Shown: piece by piece, positions 17,969-26,180 of the stretch | Position numbering within the stretch: the stretch's first letter is position 1 | How the letters are laid out: each line of letters begins with the position of its first letter | Origin: Pseudomonadota bacterium | GTDB taxonomy: Bacteria > Pseudomonadota > Gammaproteobacteria > Xanthomonadales > Xanthomonadaceae | Direction: 5' to 3' | NCBI GenBank assembly: GCA_018240435.1 | Contig: JAFEFT010000010.1 | Coordinates: 125,504 to 189,503 of the forward strand | Length of the DNA stretch: 64,000 nt | Position numbers and translations under genes: made by a program | The notes under the pieces: generated by a model | Seen by the model: only the letters and a program-made list of their open reading frames with translations | Databases searched by the model: none | Told to the model about the DNA's origin: nothing

Positions 17969-19996
17969 TTACCAGCTCCACTTCAGCCCGAGGTTGAAGC
18001 TGTCGATGCGCTGGTTGGAATCGCCGAAGTGGCCGCTGTAGGCGGCAAAGCCGCTGAAGTTGCCACCCAGCTCGGCAGCGATGCCGAGCTGGCCGGTCCA
18101 GTAGCTCGAATCGGGCTGGTAGCCGGGCATGCTGAAGGTGCCGTTGAGGCCGACCAGACCCGCGTTGACGTAACGCGGATCGTTGTCGGATTCATGCACA
18201 TAGGCCACGCGCGCGAACGGGTGGAACGTGCCGCCGAACGCCTTGGAATCGCCGGTCAGCTCCCAGCCGAAGGTCGACAGCGTCGAGTCGCGGCTCTGCC
18301 GGCCGAACACCATCGCCGTGCTGTCGTTGCCGTTTTCGGCGAAGCTGCCCACGCGCACGCGCTGGTGCGAGAGGCTGGCGAACGGACCGGTCTTCATGCC
18401 ATCGCCGAAATGGAACCAGTAGCCGCCGGCCAGCTGCGCACCGACGTGCGAGCCGCCGGCACTGCCGGTTTCGATGCGGGTGGCAGTGCCAAGCACGATC
18501 ACCCGATCGATGCCGCTGAAGTTGAGCTGACCGACCGAGCCGAGCAGCGAGACGTACCAATCCGGCGAATGCCAGGTCAGCCACGCCGAACCCATCGGCT
18601 CGTTGTTCTGGAAGCTGCCGCCATTGGCGAAGGTCGCGCTCTGATGGGCGAAGGTGGTGGCCACGCCGAACGACACCGCGCTGTTGACGTTGTAGTCGGC
18701 GCCCATCACCAGGGTGTCGTTGCGGTTGCTCATCTGCGGCGAGGTCATCGTCGCATCGAAGCGCTGGCGGCTGTAATCGAAGCTGGCAAACGTGCGCAGC
18801 GTGCCGTCGGCGCGATCGCTCATGTCCGCCTGCATCTGGTCATGGAGGACACGATTTTGGGTATCGAACACCTGCAGCGGCGTTTCGGCCAGCATCGACA
18901 CGTACGACGGCGCGGCGATTTCCTGGATCACGTACTGCGCCAGGATGGCATGACCACCGCCGGTCGGATGCACGCCATCGGCGAAGAAATAGCTCTGGTC
19001 GGTGCCCGGCGCGTAGGTCCAGGGCAACTGCCCGGCCATGCTGGCCGGACCGCAGGCCACCGAACTGGGCGTGCCGCCGACGCCGGGGCCAGTGCTGCAG
19101 GCCATGCCAGTGGTATTGGTGAAACCGTAGGCGCTCGGATTGGCCAGCACCTCGTTGACCAGGCCGAACACGTCGACCGGGATGATGCCGGTGCGACCGG
19201 CCATGCCCTGATTGAGGGTGGTGTTGTACATCAACGACAGCCCGGTCAGCGACTGCAGCACGCTGGCCGCCGCTTGCTGCGCGGCGGCGGCGGCCTGATC
19301 GGGTGTACCACCACCGGCGAGCACGGCGGCGGCGGCGGCCTGACCGGCGGCGGTGGCCTGCGCATGCGCGGCCGGCGTCACCGCGACATTGGGCAGATTG
19401 AAGACGATGACGTTGCGCGCACCGGCGGTCTGCAAGGCGTTGATCAGGCCCACTTCGGTTGCCGCGGAAGTGGCCACGCCGGCCAACGCCTGCTGGCCGG
19501 TGATCCCCGGCGCCAGGCCGCCCTCGCCACCGCCACCACCGCCAGCGGCCAGCGCGGCGTAGGTGAAGATGTCATTGGCACCGCCCCAGACGGTGTACAA
19601 GGCGTTCGCATCGACGTGGCCGCCGGCGACATAACTGCTGATCTGCGTGGCCAGCGAGAACGATCCCGGCGACAGGCCGCAGGTGAAGGTGGCACTGTTG
19701 GGCTGCACGCAGGCACCGCCATAGGCATAGTCGGTACCGCCGCTGGAGCCGGGCACATACGGCGAGGTGTTGGTCATGGTGAAACCGAACGCCGCCGCGA
19801 TGATCTGCACGGCCACCGGATCGGGGTTGGTGGTGAAGCTGAAGCCGGGCGGCAGGCCATTGATGGCCGCCACGTTGCCGGCATCGCTCAGGCTGTCGCC
19901 GAAGCTGATGACATTGGAAAACTGCTGCGCTTGCGCGGCGGTGACAGAGCAGATCGCCAAGGCAAGGGCGCTGGCAAGCAGACGGATGCGGGGCAT
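17969..19996 (-). CDS. GDSL-type esterase/lipase autotransporter
   Basis: A 675-residue outer-membrane esterase similar in plan to EstA/EstP. A signal peptide (1-23, cleaved after AQA) precedes a GDSL hydrolase passenger with block I FGDSLSD (nucleophile S35) and block V FFADGVHPT holding the catalytic Asp and His. The C-terminal part is a 12-strand-type autotransporter barrel ending in KWSW. The passenger stays attached at the cell surface in this family and hydrolyses fatty-acid esters. An alanine/glutamine-rich insertion lies in the middle of the passenger. The ATG at 19996 was chosen over a CTG 15 bases upstream because it has an AGGAG site at the right distance. Confidence 0.9.
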   Translation of the reverse strand: MPRIRLLASALALAICSVTAAQAQQFSNVISFGDSLSDAGNVAAINGLPPGFSFTTNPDPVAVQIIAAAFGFTMTNTSPYVPGSSGGTDYAYGGACVQPNSATFTCGLSPGSFSLATQISSYVAGGHVDANALYTVWGGANDIFTYAALAAGGGGGGEGGLAPGITGQQALAGVATSAATEVGLINALQTAGARNVIVFNLPNVAVTPAAHAQATAAGQAAAAAVLAGGGTPDQAAAAAQQAAASVLQSLTGLSLMYNTTLNQGMAGRTGIIPVDVFGLVNEVLANPSAYGFTNTTGMACSTGPGVGGTPSSVACGPASMAGQLPWTYAPGTDQSYFFADGVHPTGGGHAILAQYVIQEIAAPSYVSMLAETPLQVFDTQNRVLHDQMQADMSDRADGTLRTFASFDYSRQRFDATMTSPQMSNRNDTLVMGADYNVNSAVSFGVATTFAHQSATFANGGSFQNNEPMGSAWLTWHSPDWYVSLLGSVGQLNFSGIDRVIVLGTATRIETGSAGGSHVGAQLAGGYWFHFGDGMKTGPFASLSHQRVRVGSFAENGNDSTAMVFGRQSRDSTLSTFGWELTGDSKAFGGTFHPFARVAYVHESDNDPRYVNAGLVGLNGTFSMPGYQPDSSYWTGQLGIAAELGGNFSGFAAYSGHFGDSNQRIDSFNLGLKWSW

Positions 19997-20108
19997 GGAG
20001 AACTCCTGCAAGTCGGGGAAAGACGTGTGGCCGGCGCGCGCGGGCGCAGCCGACCCGCCGGCACCTGCCGGCGTAACGCGACCTTAACACAACCCGATGG
20101 CCACCGCA

Positions 20109-22025
20109 CTAGCCCGTATGGCGGTTCTTTTGCCCTTGGCGACGGTCGCGTTCGAGGTGCACCAGCAGCAGGGAAATGGCGGCCGGAGTGACCCCGGGAA
20201 TCCGTTGCGCCTGCCCCACCGTCTGCGGCTGCACCGTGCCGAACTTGGTCATCACTTCTGCCGACAGGCCGCGCACCGTGGCGAAATCGAAGTCCGCGGG
20301 AATGCGCGTGTCCTCGTTGCGGCGCTGGCGGGCGATCTCCTCGGCTTGCCGATTCAGATAACCGGCGTATTTCACGCCGATCTCGACCTGCTCGGCGACC
20401 GCCGCATCGGCGCAGGGCGGGCCGATGCCATCGACTTGCGTCAGGGCGGCGTAATCGAGTTCGGGCCGCTTGAGCAGGTCCAGCGCCGATGCATCGTGGC
20501 CCAGTGTCAGGCCCAGCGTGGTTTCGAGGGCACGCCCGAGCGCATTGCCGGGCGCGGCGTGGATCGCCGCCAGCCGCGCCGTCTCGCGTTCGATCGCCTC
20601 GCGCTTGCCCGCGAACGCCTGCCAACGCGTCTCGTCGACGATGCCGAGGCGGCGGCCGGTTGCGGTCAGGCGCAGGTCGGCGTTGTCCTCGCGCAGTTGC
20701 AGGCGATATTCGGCGCGCGAGGTGAACATCCGGTACGGCTCCGACGTGCCATGCGTGATCAGATCGTCGATCAGCACGCCGATGTAGGCCTCGTCGCGGC
20801 GCGGCGTCCACGGCGCGCGATCCTGCGCCGCCAGCGCGGCATTCAGACCGGCCACCAATCCTTGCGCGGCGGCTTCTTCGTAGCCGGTGGTGCCGTTGAT
20901 CTGGCCGGCGAAATACAGGCCGGCGACCGCCTTGGTTTCCAGCGACGCCTGCAATCCGCGTGGATCGAAATAGTCGTATTCGATGGCGTAACCGGGGCGG
21001 GTGATGTGCGCGCGCTCGAAACCGCGGATGGAGCGCACCAGCTCGACCTGGGCATCGAACGGCAATGAGGTCGAGATGCCGTTGGGATAGATCTCGTTGC
21101 TCTCCAGCCCTTCGGGTTCGACGAAGATCTGGTGGCTGGTCTTGTCGGCGAAGCGCACCACCTTGTCCTCGATCGACGGGCAGTAGCGCGGGCCGACGCC
21201 TTCGATCGCGCCGGTATACAGCGGCGAACGATCGAGCGCGCCGCGGATGATGGCGTGCGTGTGTTCGGATGTGTGGGTGATCCAGCACGAGACCTGGCGC
21301 GGGTGTTCGGCGCGCGAACCCATGAACGAGAACACCGGCGCCGGGTCGTCGCCGGGCTGCTCGGTCATCACCGCGTAGTCGATGCTGCGGCCGTCGATGC
21401 GCGGCGGCGTGCCGGTCTTGAGGCGATCGACGACGAAGCGGCCTTCGCGCAGGCGCTGCGCCAGCGCGGTGGAAGGCGGCTCGCCGGCGCGGCCGCCGGC
21501 GTAATTCATCTGGCCGACGTGGATCTTGCCGGCGAGGAAGGTGCCGGCGGTGAGCACCACGCAGCGCGCGGCAAAGCGCAGGCCCGATTGCGTGAGTACG
21601 CCGGTGACGCGCTCGCCGCCTTCACAGGGTGCGATCAGCAGATCATCGACGGCTTGCTGGAACAGCTGCAGATTGGGCTGGTTCTCCACCGTGCGGCGGA
21701 TCGCGGCGCGATACAGCGCGCGGTCGGCCTGGCAGCGGGTGGCACGCACCGCCGGGCCCTTGCTGGCGTTCAGCCGCCGCCACTGGATGCCGGCGCGATC
21801 GGCGCAGCGCGCCATCGCCCCGCCCATGGCGTCGATCTCGCGCACCAGATGGCCCTTGCCGATGCCACCGATGGCCGGATTGCAGCTCATCGCACCGATG
21901 GTTTCGATGGCGTGGGTGAGCAGCAGCGTGCGCGCGCCGGCGCGGGCGGCGGCGAGGGCGGCTTCGGTGCCGGCGTGGCCGCCGCCGACGACGATGACGT
22001 CGTATGTCCGGGTTTTTGCGTTCAT
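20109..22025 (-). CDS. mnmG: tRNA uridine-5-carboxymethylaminomethyl synthesis enzyme MnmG (GidA)
   Basis: A 638-residue FAD- and NADH-dependent enzyme which, with MnmE, modifies the wobble uridine of several tRNAs. The dinucleotide-binding motif [12 protein letters not shown] sits at 12-23. Family markers [20 protein letters not shown] and the later [15 protein letters not shown] C-terminal domain are present. Length is normal (about 630). The ATG at 22025 begins [19 protein letters not shown], the expected N-terminus. In-frame codons upstream run through the heptamer repeat and are not counted. The gene on the same strand before it, a coiled-coil membrane protein, is separated by the minisatellite. 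Confidence 0.96.
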   Translation of the reverse strand: MNAKTRTYDVIVVGGGHAGTEAALAAARAGARTLLLTHAIETIGAMSCNPAIGGIGKGHLVREIDAMGGAMARCADRAGIQWRRLNASKGPAVRATRCQADRALYRAAIRRTVENQPNLQLFQQAVDDLLIAPCEGGERVTGVLTQSGLRFAARCVVLTAGTFLAGKIHVGQMNYAGGRAGEPPSTALAQRLREGRFVVDRLKTGTPPRIDGRSIDYAVMTEQPGDDPAPVFSFMGSRAEHPRQVSCWITHTSEHTHAIIRGALDRSPLYTGAIEGVGPRYCPSIEDKVVRFADKTSHQIFVEPEGLESNEIYPNGISTSLPFDAQVELVRSIRGFERAHITRPGYAIEYDYFDPRGLQASLETKAVAGLYFAGQINGTTGYEEAAAQGLVAGLNAALAAQDRAPWTPRRDEAYIGVLIDDLITHGTSEPYRMFTSRAEYRLQLREDNADLRLTATGRRLGIVDETRWQAFAGKREAIERETARLAAIHAAPGNALGRALETTLGLTLGHDASALDLLKRPELDYAALTQVDGIGPPCADAAVAEQVEIGVKYAGYLNRQAEEIARQRRNEDTRIPADFDFATVRGLSAEVMTKFGTVQPQTVGQAQRIPGVTPAAISLLLVHLERDRRQGQKNRHTG

Positions 22026-22062
22026 CGATCTACCTGATGCTTGCGGCGGCCACGGCAATGGA

Positions 22063-22168
22063 CTCGGGAATCGGGAATCGGGAATCGGGAATCGGGAATC
22101 GGGAATCGGAACCCGGAACTCGGAACTCGGAACTCGGAACTCGGAACTCGGAACTCGCAACTCGCAAG
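22063..22168. repeat. Heptanucleotide minisatellite, GGGAATC and GGAACTC blocks
   Basis: Six head-to-tail copies of GGGAATC are followed by one GGAACCC, then a block of six GGAACTC copies and degenerate GCAACTC units. It fills most of the 155-base gap between mnmG and the next gene. GGAACTC is the reverse complement of the GAGTTCC unit found at 61.4 kb, so both belong to one family. Confidence 0.9.
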
Positions 22169-22180
22169 CCGCGCCGGCCT

Positions 22181-22915
22181 TCAATGCTTGCCGCTGCCGG
22201 GCATCTCCGGTTGCCCGCTGAGCGCGTCGGCCCACGGGAATGCCTGCTGGATGGTGTTGCCTTCCGAGTGCAGGACGACTTTCACCGCATGCGGCGTGAA
22301 CCCGGCCGGCAACATCACCACGCCGTCGATCTTCTGGAAATAGCGGAACTTGAATGCCTGCGCCGGCGCCTGCGGCTTTTGCAGCAGATCGGCCCATTGC
22401 AGGGTTTGCAGCTTGCCGGCGCGGGTGCCGTCGATCTGCAGGCTCATGTCGCCCTCGGTGACCTTGCCGCGATTGAGGTTCTGGGTGAGCGTGGCAGTGT
22501 AATGCCAACTGCCGTTGGCGTCGGCGGCCAATTGCACGCTGTGGACGGTCAGGCCACGGCGCTGGCCGTCGGCGCCCACCAGCCGCTCATAGAACGCCAC
22601 GTCGGCGCGCAGCGCGGAAACCTCCTCGTCGCGCTCGGACAGGCTGTCTTGCAATTCCTGATTGGCGGCGCGGCTGGTCGCATCGGAGCTCTTGAGCACC
22701 GCGATCTGCTGGCGCAGGGCATCGAGCTGGCCGAGCTGGCGGCGCAACTGCCCGTTTTGCCGATCCAGCGAGGCCAAGCGCGGAGCCGACCAGCGCACCG
22801 CCGCCCAGCCGACCAGCGCCAGGCTGGCAATCCACAGTGCCACCAGCAAGGCGATCCCGCGGCGCAGATGGGCGCCATGCGGTTCAGCGGGGGCAACGGG
22901 CGGCTTGGCGTCCAT
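22181..22915 (-). CDS. Single-pass coiled-coil membrane protein, DUF6776-like
   Basis: A 244-residue protein of unknown function. A short cytoplasmic N-terminus is followed by one membrane helix (about 19-41), a coiled coil rich in Q, L and R (about 48-105), and a C-terminal globular part in the periplasm with a [19 protein letters not shown] stretch. It resembles proteins annotated DUF6776 in Xanthomonadales. The ATG at 22915 was chosen; a TTG at 22951 overlaps what looks like the -35 box of its promoter. The gene precedes mnmG on the same strand but is separated from it by a minisatellite. Confidence 0.65.
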   Translation of the reverse strand: MDAKPPVAPAEPHGAHLRRGIALLVALWIASLALVGWAAVRWSAPRLASLDRQNGQLRRQLGQLDALRQQIAVLKSSDATSRAANQELQDSLSERDEEVSALRADVAFYERLVGADGQRRGLTVHSVQLAADANGSWHYTATLTQNLNRGKVTEGDMSLQIDGTRAGKLQTLQWADLLQKPQAPAQAFKFRYFQKIDGVVMLPAGFTPHAVKVVLHSEGNTIQQAFPWADALSGQPEMPGSGKH

Positions 22916-22922
22916 CCGGCCG

Positions 22923-22956
22923 GTATAACTGCCATGATGGACGAGCGTCAAGCGCG
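22923..22956 (-). promoter_or_regulatory. Candidate promoter of the coiled-coil membrane protein gene
   Basis: On the minus strand TTGACG is followed after 18 bases by TATACC. This places transcription start a few bases upstream of the ATG at 22915, with little or no leader. The match is fair (5 of 6 and 4 of 6). Confidence 0.4.
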
Positions 22957-23146
22957 CGTGGCTATACTGGCGATCCGGTCACGCCACGACGATATCCATG
23001 CCCGCTGCCACGCCCGACGATCGCCGCGCACGTTGTTGGCGCCGCCGTGATGGCGTTCGCGGGGCCGTGTCGCCCGCGCTTCGCGTTCCGACACCACGAA
23101 GCCGACCGGCAGGGCAAGCGTGTCGGCGGTGGGCGGAGGCGCGGTC

Positions 23147-23566
23147 ATGATGCTGTGGCTCAAAGCATTCCATATCGTGTTCGTGGTGGCATGGTTCGCT
23201 GGCCTGTTCTATCTGCCGCGCCTGTTCATCTACCATCGCCAGGCCACCGACATCGCCTCGCGGGCACGCTTCGTGACGATGGAACGGCGCCTGCTCGGCA
23301 TCACCCACATCGGCGCGGCGCTGGCGCTGGGCCTGGGGCTGGCGCTGCTGCTGGAAGCGCCGGTGTTCCTTCATCAGGGCTGGATGCACGCCAAACTCGG
23401 CTTTGTCGCGTTGCTGGTCGGTTACCACGGCTGGTGCACGAAACTGACCGCGGACTTTCGCCACGGCCGACCGGTGCCGGGCGATCGCTGGCTGCGCTGG
23501 TTCAACGAAGTGCCGGCGATCCTGCTGATCGCCATCGTCTGCCTGGTGGTGGTCAAGCCGTTGTGA
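23147..23566 (+). CDS. hemJ: Protoporphyrinogen IX oxidase HemJ
   Basis: A 139-residue inner-membrane enzyme with four predicted helices that oxidises protoporphyrinogen IX to protoporphyrin IX, the next-to-last step of haem synthesis. The sequence LWLKAFHIVFVVAWFAGLFY with its histidine, and the following YLPRLFIYH, is diagnostic of HemJ. A second conserved block is HAKLGFVALL. GGAGG at 23134-23138 favours the ATG at 23147 over the one at 23150. A TATACT at 22963-22968 could be a distant -10. Its product feeds the haem A enzymes encoded near 48 kb. Confidence 0.93.
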   Translation: MMLWLKAFHIVFVVAWFAGLFYLPRLFIYHRQATDIASRARFVTMERRLLGITHIGAALALGLGLALLLEAPVFLHQGWMHAKLGFVALLVGYHGWCTKLTADFRHGRPVPGDRWLRWFNEVPAILLIAIVCLVVVKPL

Positions 23567-23647
23567 GCCAAGCCCGGGCGTTCGCCGGGCGCCAACCGCA
23601 GCAGCGCCGCGAACGCTGGCGCATAATCGACCGGACAAGGGGATTCC

Positions 23648-26173
23648 ATGATGACGACCACCGCCTCGTCCCAGCACGACGAATACCGCCAGGCCTTTCT
23701 CCGCCATCTGCCCAAGCGATTGGAGTCGATCGAGCAGCGCGTGCAGCGCTACCGCCGCGACGGCTGGAGCGCCGATGGCCTGACCGCGCTCAACGACGAC
23801 ATCCAGCGCCTGGCCGGCGCCAGCGGGCGCTACGATCTGGTCGAAGCCAGCCAGCACCTGCTCACCCTCGAGCAGATGCTGGGCGAACATCAGAGCCACC
23901 GCACGCTGCCCACCCCGCAGCAGGCCGATCGCATGCTGGCCTTGACCGCCGCGGTCACCGCCTCGCTCAGCGCCCGCCCGGTGGAGCCGGCGAAGATTGC
24001 CAACAGCGAGGTGCCGCCCGCGGCATGGTGGCGTCGATGGACCGGCGATGCACCGGCCGTCCATGCCGCCACCCCCGCGGTCGCCGCCAACGACGCAAGC
24101 AAGCTCGGCGGTATCGCCCGCCGCATCTATCTGCTCAGCGACGGCAATGCGTTCGCATCCGAGCTGGCGCAGCACCTGGAAAAGGATGGCTTCGAAGTCG
24201 AGCCGGTGGAAACGGTCGCCGAATTGACCGAATTGCTGATGGCGCTGTCGCCGCACCTGGTGCTGGTCGACGCCTCACGCATGCCCGATGTGCTCGCCGT
24301 CGGCGGTGCGCGCCGCGAAGCGCAGCAGCGCGGCAGCGGCCAGCGCATCCAGTTGCTGGCGCTGGCAGCCGCAGACAACCTGCAATCGCGTCTGGACGCC
24401 CGCCGCGCCGGCGCCGACGCGTTGCTGTTTCCGCCGCAGAACATCCCGGACGTGCTGCGCCAGGTGCACACCTTGCTGGCGCCGGTGGCCGAGGAAAAAC
24501 TGCGCGTGCTGATCGTCGAGGACGATCGCGCCCAGGGCCTGTTCGCGCAGAGCGTGCTGACCAATGCCGGCATGCAGGCGGTGGTCGAGCAAGAAGCGCT
24601 GCACGTGCTGGAGGCGCTTGAAGCGCTGCATCCGGATCTGGTGTTGATGGATCTGCACATGCCCCACGCCAACGGCGTCGAACTGACCGCGCTGATCCGC
24701 GAGCACCCGAGCTTCAAGACCACGCCGATCGTGTTCCTGTCCGGCGAGAACGATCCGGACACGCGCTTCGACGCGATCAATGCCGGCGGCGACGATTTCC
24801 TCAGCAAGCCGATCCGGCCCAAGCACCTGATCACCGCAGTACAAAACCGCGTCCGTCGCGTGCGCACCCTGCAGCAGCAACAACAGGCCGAAGGCTTGCC
24901 GGCCCGCGACGAAGCCACCGGCCTGCACCGCCGCGCCTTCGTCCTGGACCGCGTCAACGAGGCGCTGGGCAACGGGTCGGAGAGCCACGACGCCAAAGGT
25001 GGCACCCTGTTCGTCGAGATTGACAATTCCTCGACCTTGCGCGAGCGCCTCGGCCTGGGCGCGCTCGAGCACCTGGTCGTCGCCACCGGACGCGTCGTTC
25101 ACGACGAACTGCTCGAACTGCACGTGGCCGCACGCATCAATGACACCGCCTTCCTCGTGCTGGCCCTCGATCTGGACGATGCCGGCCTGGACGCCTTGGC
25201 CAAACGCATCCGCGACGCCATCGCCACGCACGCCTTCGAGGCGCTCGGCAAACCGATGCGTTTGCGCGCCTCGATCGGCATCTGTCCCTTGCGTTTCGGT
25301 TTCGGTGACGCCAGCGCCCTGCTCAACACCGCCGAACGCGCCTGCCGCGATGCCCATGCCAGCGAAAGCGGCATCCACCGCTACGAAGCACCCAAGGCGA
25401 CCGCGGTCGACGCCGAATCGGCACTGGTCGCGCAATTGCGCGAAGCGATCGAAAACGACGGCTTCGGCCTGATCTACCAACCGATCGTCGCCGTGCAGGC
25501 CGACCCGGAAGCGCGCTACCAGACCTTGCTGCGAATGCGCGACGCAACGGGCAAGCTGGTGCCGGCGGCGGTGATCCTGCCGCTGGCCGAGCGCGCCGGC
25601 CTGATGATCGACATCGACCGCTGGGTGCTGACGCGCGCCCTGAGCGTACTGGCCCAGCACCACGCCGAGGGCCGCGCGACGCGGCTGTTCGTGCCGCAGG
25701 CGTTGACCACGTTTGCCGCGCGCGAGCAGCCGGGCTGGTTGAAAGGCGAACTGGCCGCCAACGAAGCCTCCGGCGGCAACCTCGTGCTGGAGTGCCGCCT
25801 CGAGGACGCGCTGCTCAACCCGCCGGCGCTGGCGACGTTCGCCAAGGCGATGCGCGCCGAGGGCATCCGGCTGTGCCTCGGGCAGTATGAACATTCGCCG
25901 CAAGCCAGCCGGCTGCTCGAACAGGCGCCGTTCGCGTTCGTGAAATTGGCGCCCAAATACGCCGCCAGCCAGATCGGCCAGGAGCTTCGCGACGAATTGC
26001 GGGCGTTCGTCGAGCTGGCGCACGGCATGAGCATTCGCGTCATCGGCCATCGTGTCGAGGACCCGCAGGCGGCGGCGACGCTGTGGATGAGCGGGATCGA
26101 CTTCATCCAGGGCAACCTCGTGCAGAGTGCGGGCGGCAAGCTCGACTTCGACTTCAACGCCACCATCCTCTGA
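23648..26173 (+). CDS. Multidomain response regulator with degenerate GGDEF and EAL domains
   Basis: An 841-residue cytoplasmic regulator. Residues 10-95 resemble an HPt domain, but the phospho-histidine position appears lost (IQRLAGASGRY). A weak receiver-like region (about 158-275) is followed by a proper receiver (about 283-405) with VEDD, the phospho-acceptor in LMDLHMP (D near 334) and the KP lysine. A GGDEF-type domain begins DEATGLHRRAF, but its signature reads NDTAF. The EAL domain has QTL in place of EAL and has lost the DDFGTG motif. It is therefore probably a c-di-GMP sensor or scaffold, not an enzyme. The hybrid kinase gene starts seven bases after its stop, so the two are likely partners. 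Confidence 0.85.
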   Translation: MMTTTASSQHDEYRQAFLRHLPKRLESIEQRVQRYRRDGWSADGLTALNDDIQRLAGASGRYDLVEASQHLLTLEQMLGEHQSHRTLPTPQQADRMLALTAAVTASLSARPVEPAKIANSEVPPAAWWRRWTGDAPAVHAATPAVAANDASKLGGIARRIYLLSDGNAFASELAQHLEKDGFEVEPVETVAELTELLMALSPHLVLVDASRMPDVLAVGGARREAQQRGSGQRIQLLALAAADNLQSRLDARRAGADALLFPPQNIPDVLRQVHTLLAPVAEEKLRVLIVEDDRAQGLFAQSVLTNAGMQAVVEQEALHVLEALEALHPDLVLMDLHMPHANGVELTALIREHPSFKTTPIVFLSGENDPDTRFDAINAGGDDFLSKPIRPKHLITAVQNRVRRVRTLQQQQQAEGLPARDEATGLHRRAFVLDRVNEALGNGSESHDAKGGTLFVEIDNSSTLRERLGLGALEHLVVATGRVVHDELLELHVAARINDTAFLVLALDLDDAGLDALAKRIRDAIATHAFEALGKPMRLRASIGICPLRFGFGDASALLNTAERACRDAHASESGIHRYEAPKATAVDAESALVAQLREAIENDGFGLIYQPIVAVQADPEARYQTLLRMRDATGKLVPAAVILPLAERAGLMIDIDRWVLTRALSVLAQHHAEGRATRLFVPQALTTFAAREQPGWLKGELAANEASGGNLVLECRLEDALLNPPALATFAKAMRAEGIRLCLGQYEHSPQASRLLEQAPFAFVKLAPKYAASQIGQELRDELRAFVELAHGMSIRVIGHRVEDPQAAATLWMSGIDFIQGNLVQSAGGKLDFDFNATIL

Positions 26174-26180
26174 CCCGCCC

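Noticed and set aside
22998..23150. 50-codon open frame whose stop overlaps the hemJ start (ATGA)
   Set aside because: It would be an attractive leader peptide after the TATACT box, but it has no ribosome site, is extremely Arg-rich and looks non-coding. Ribosome profiling would be needed to revive it.
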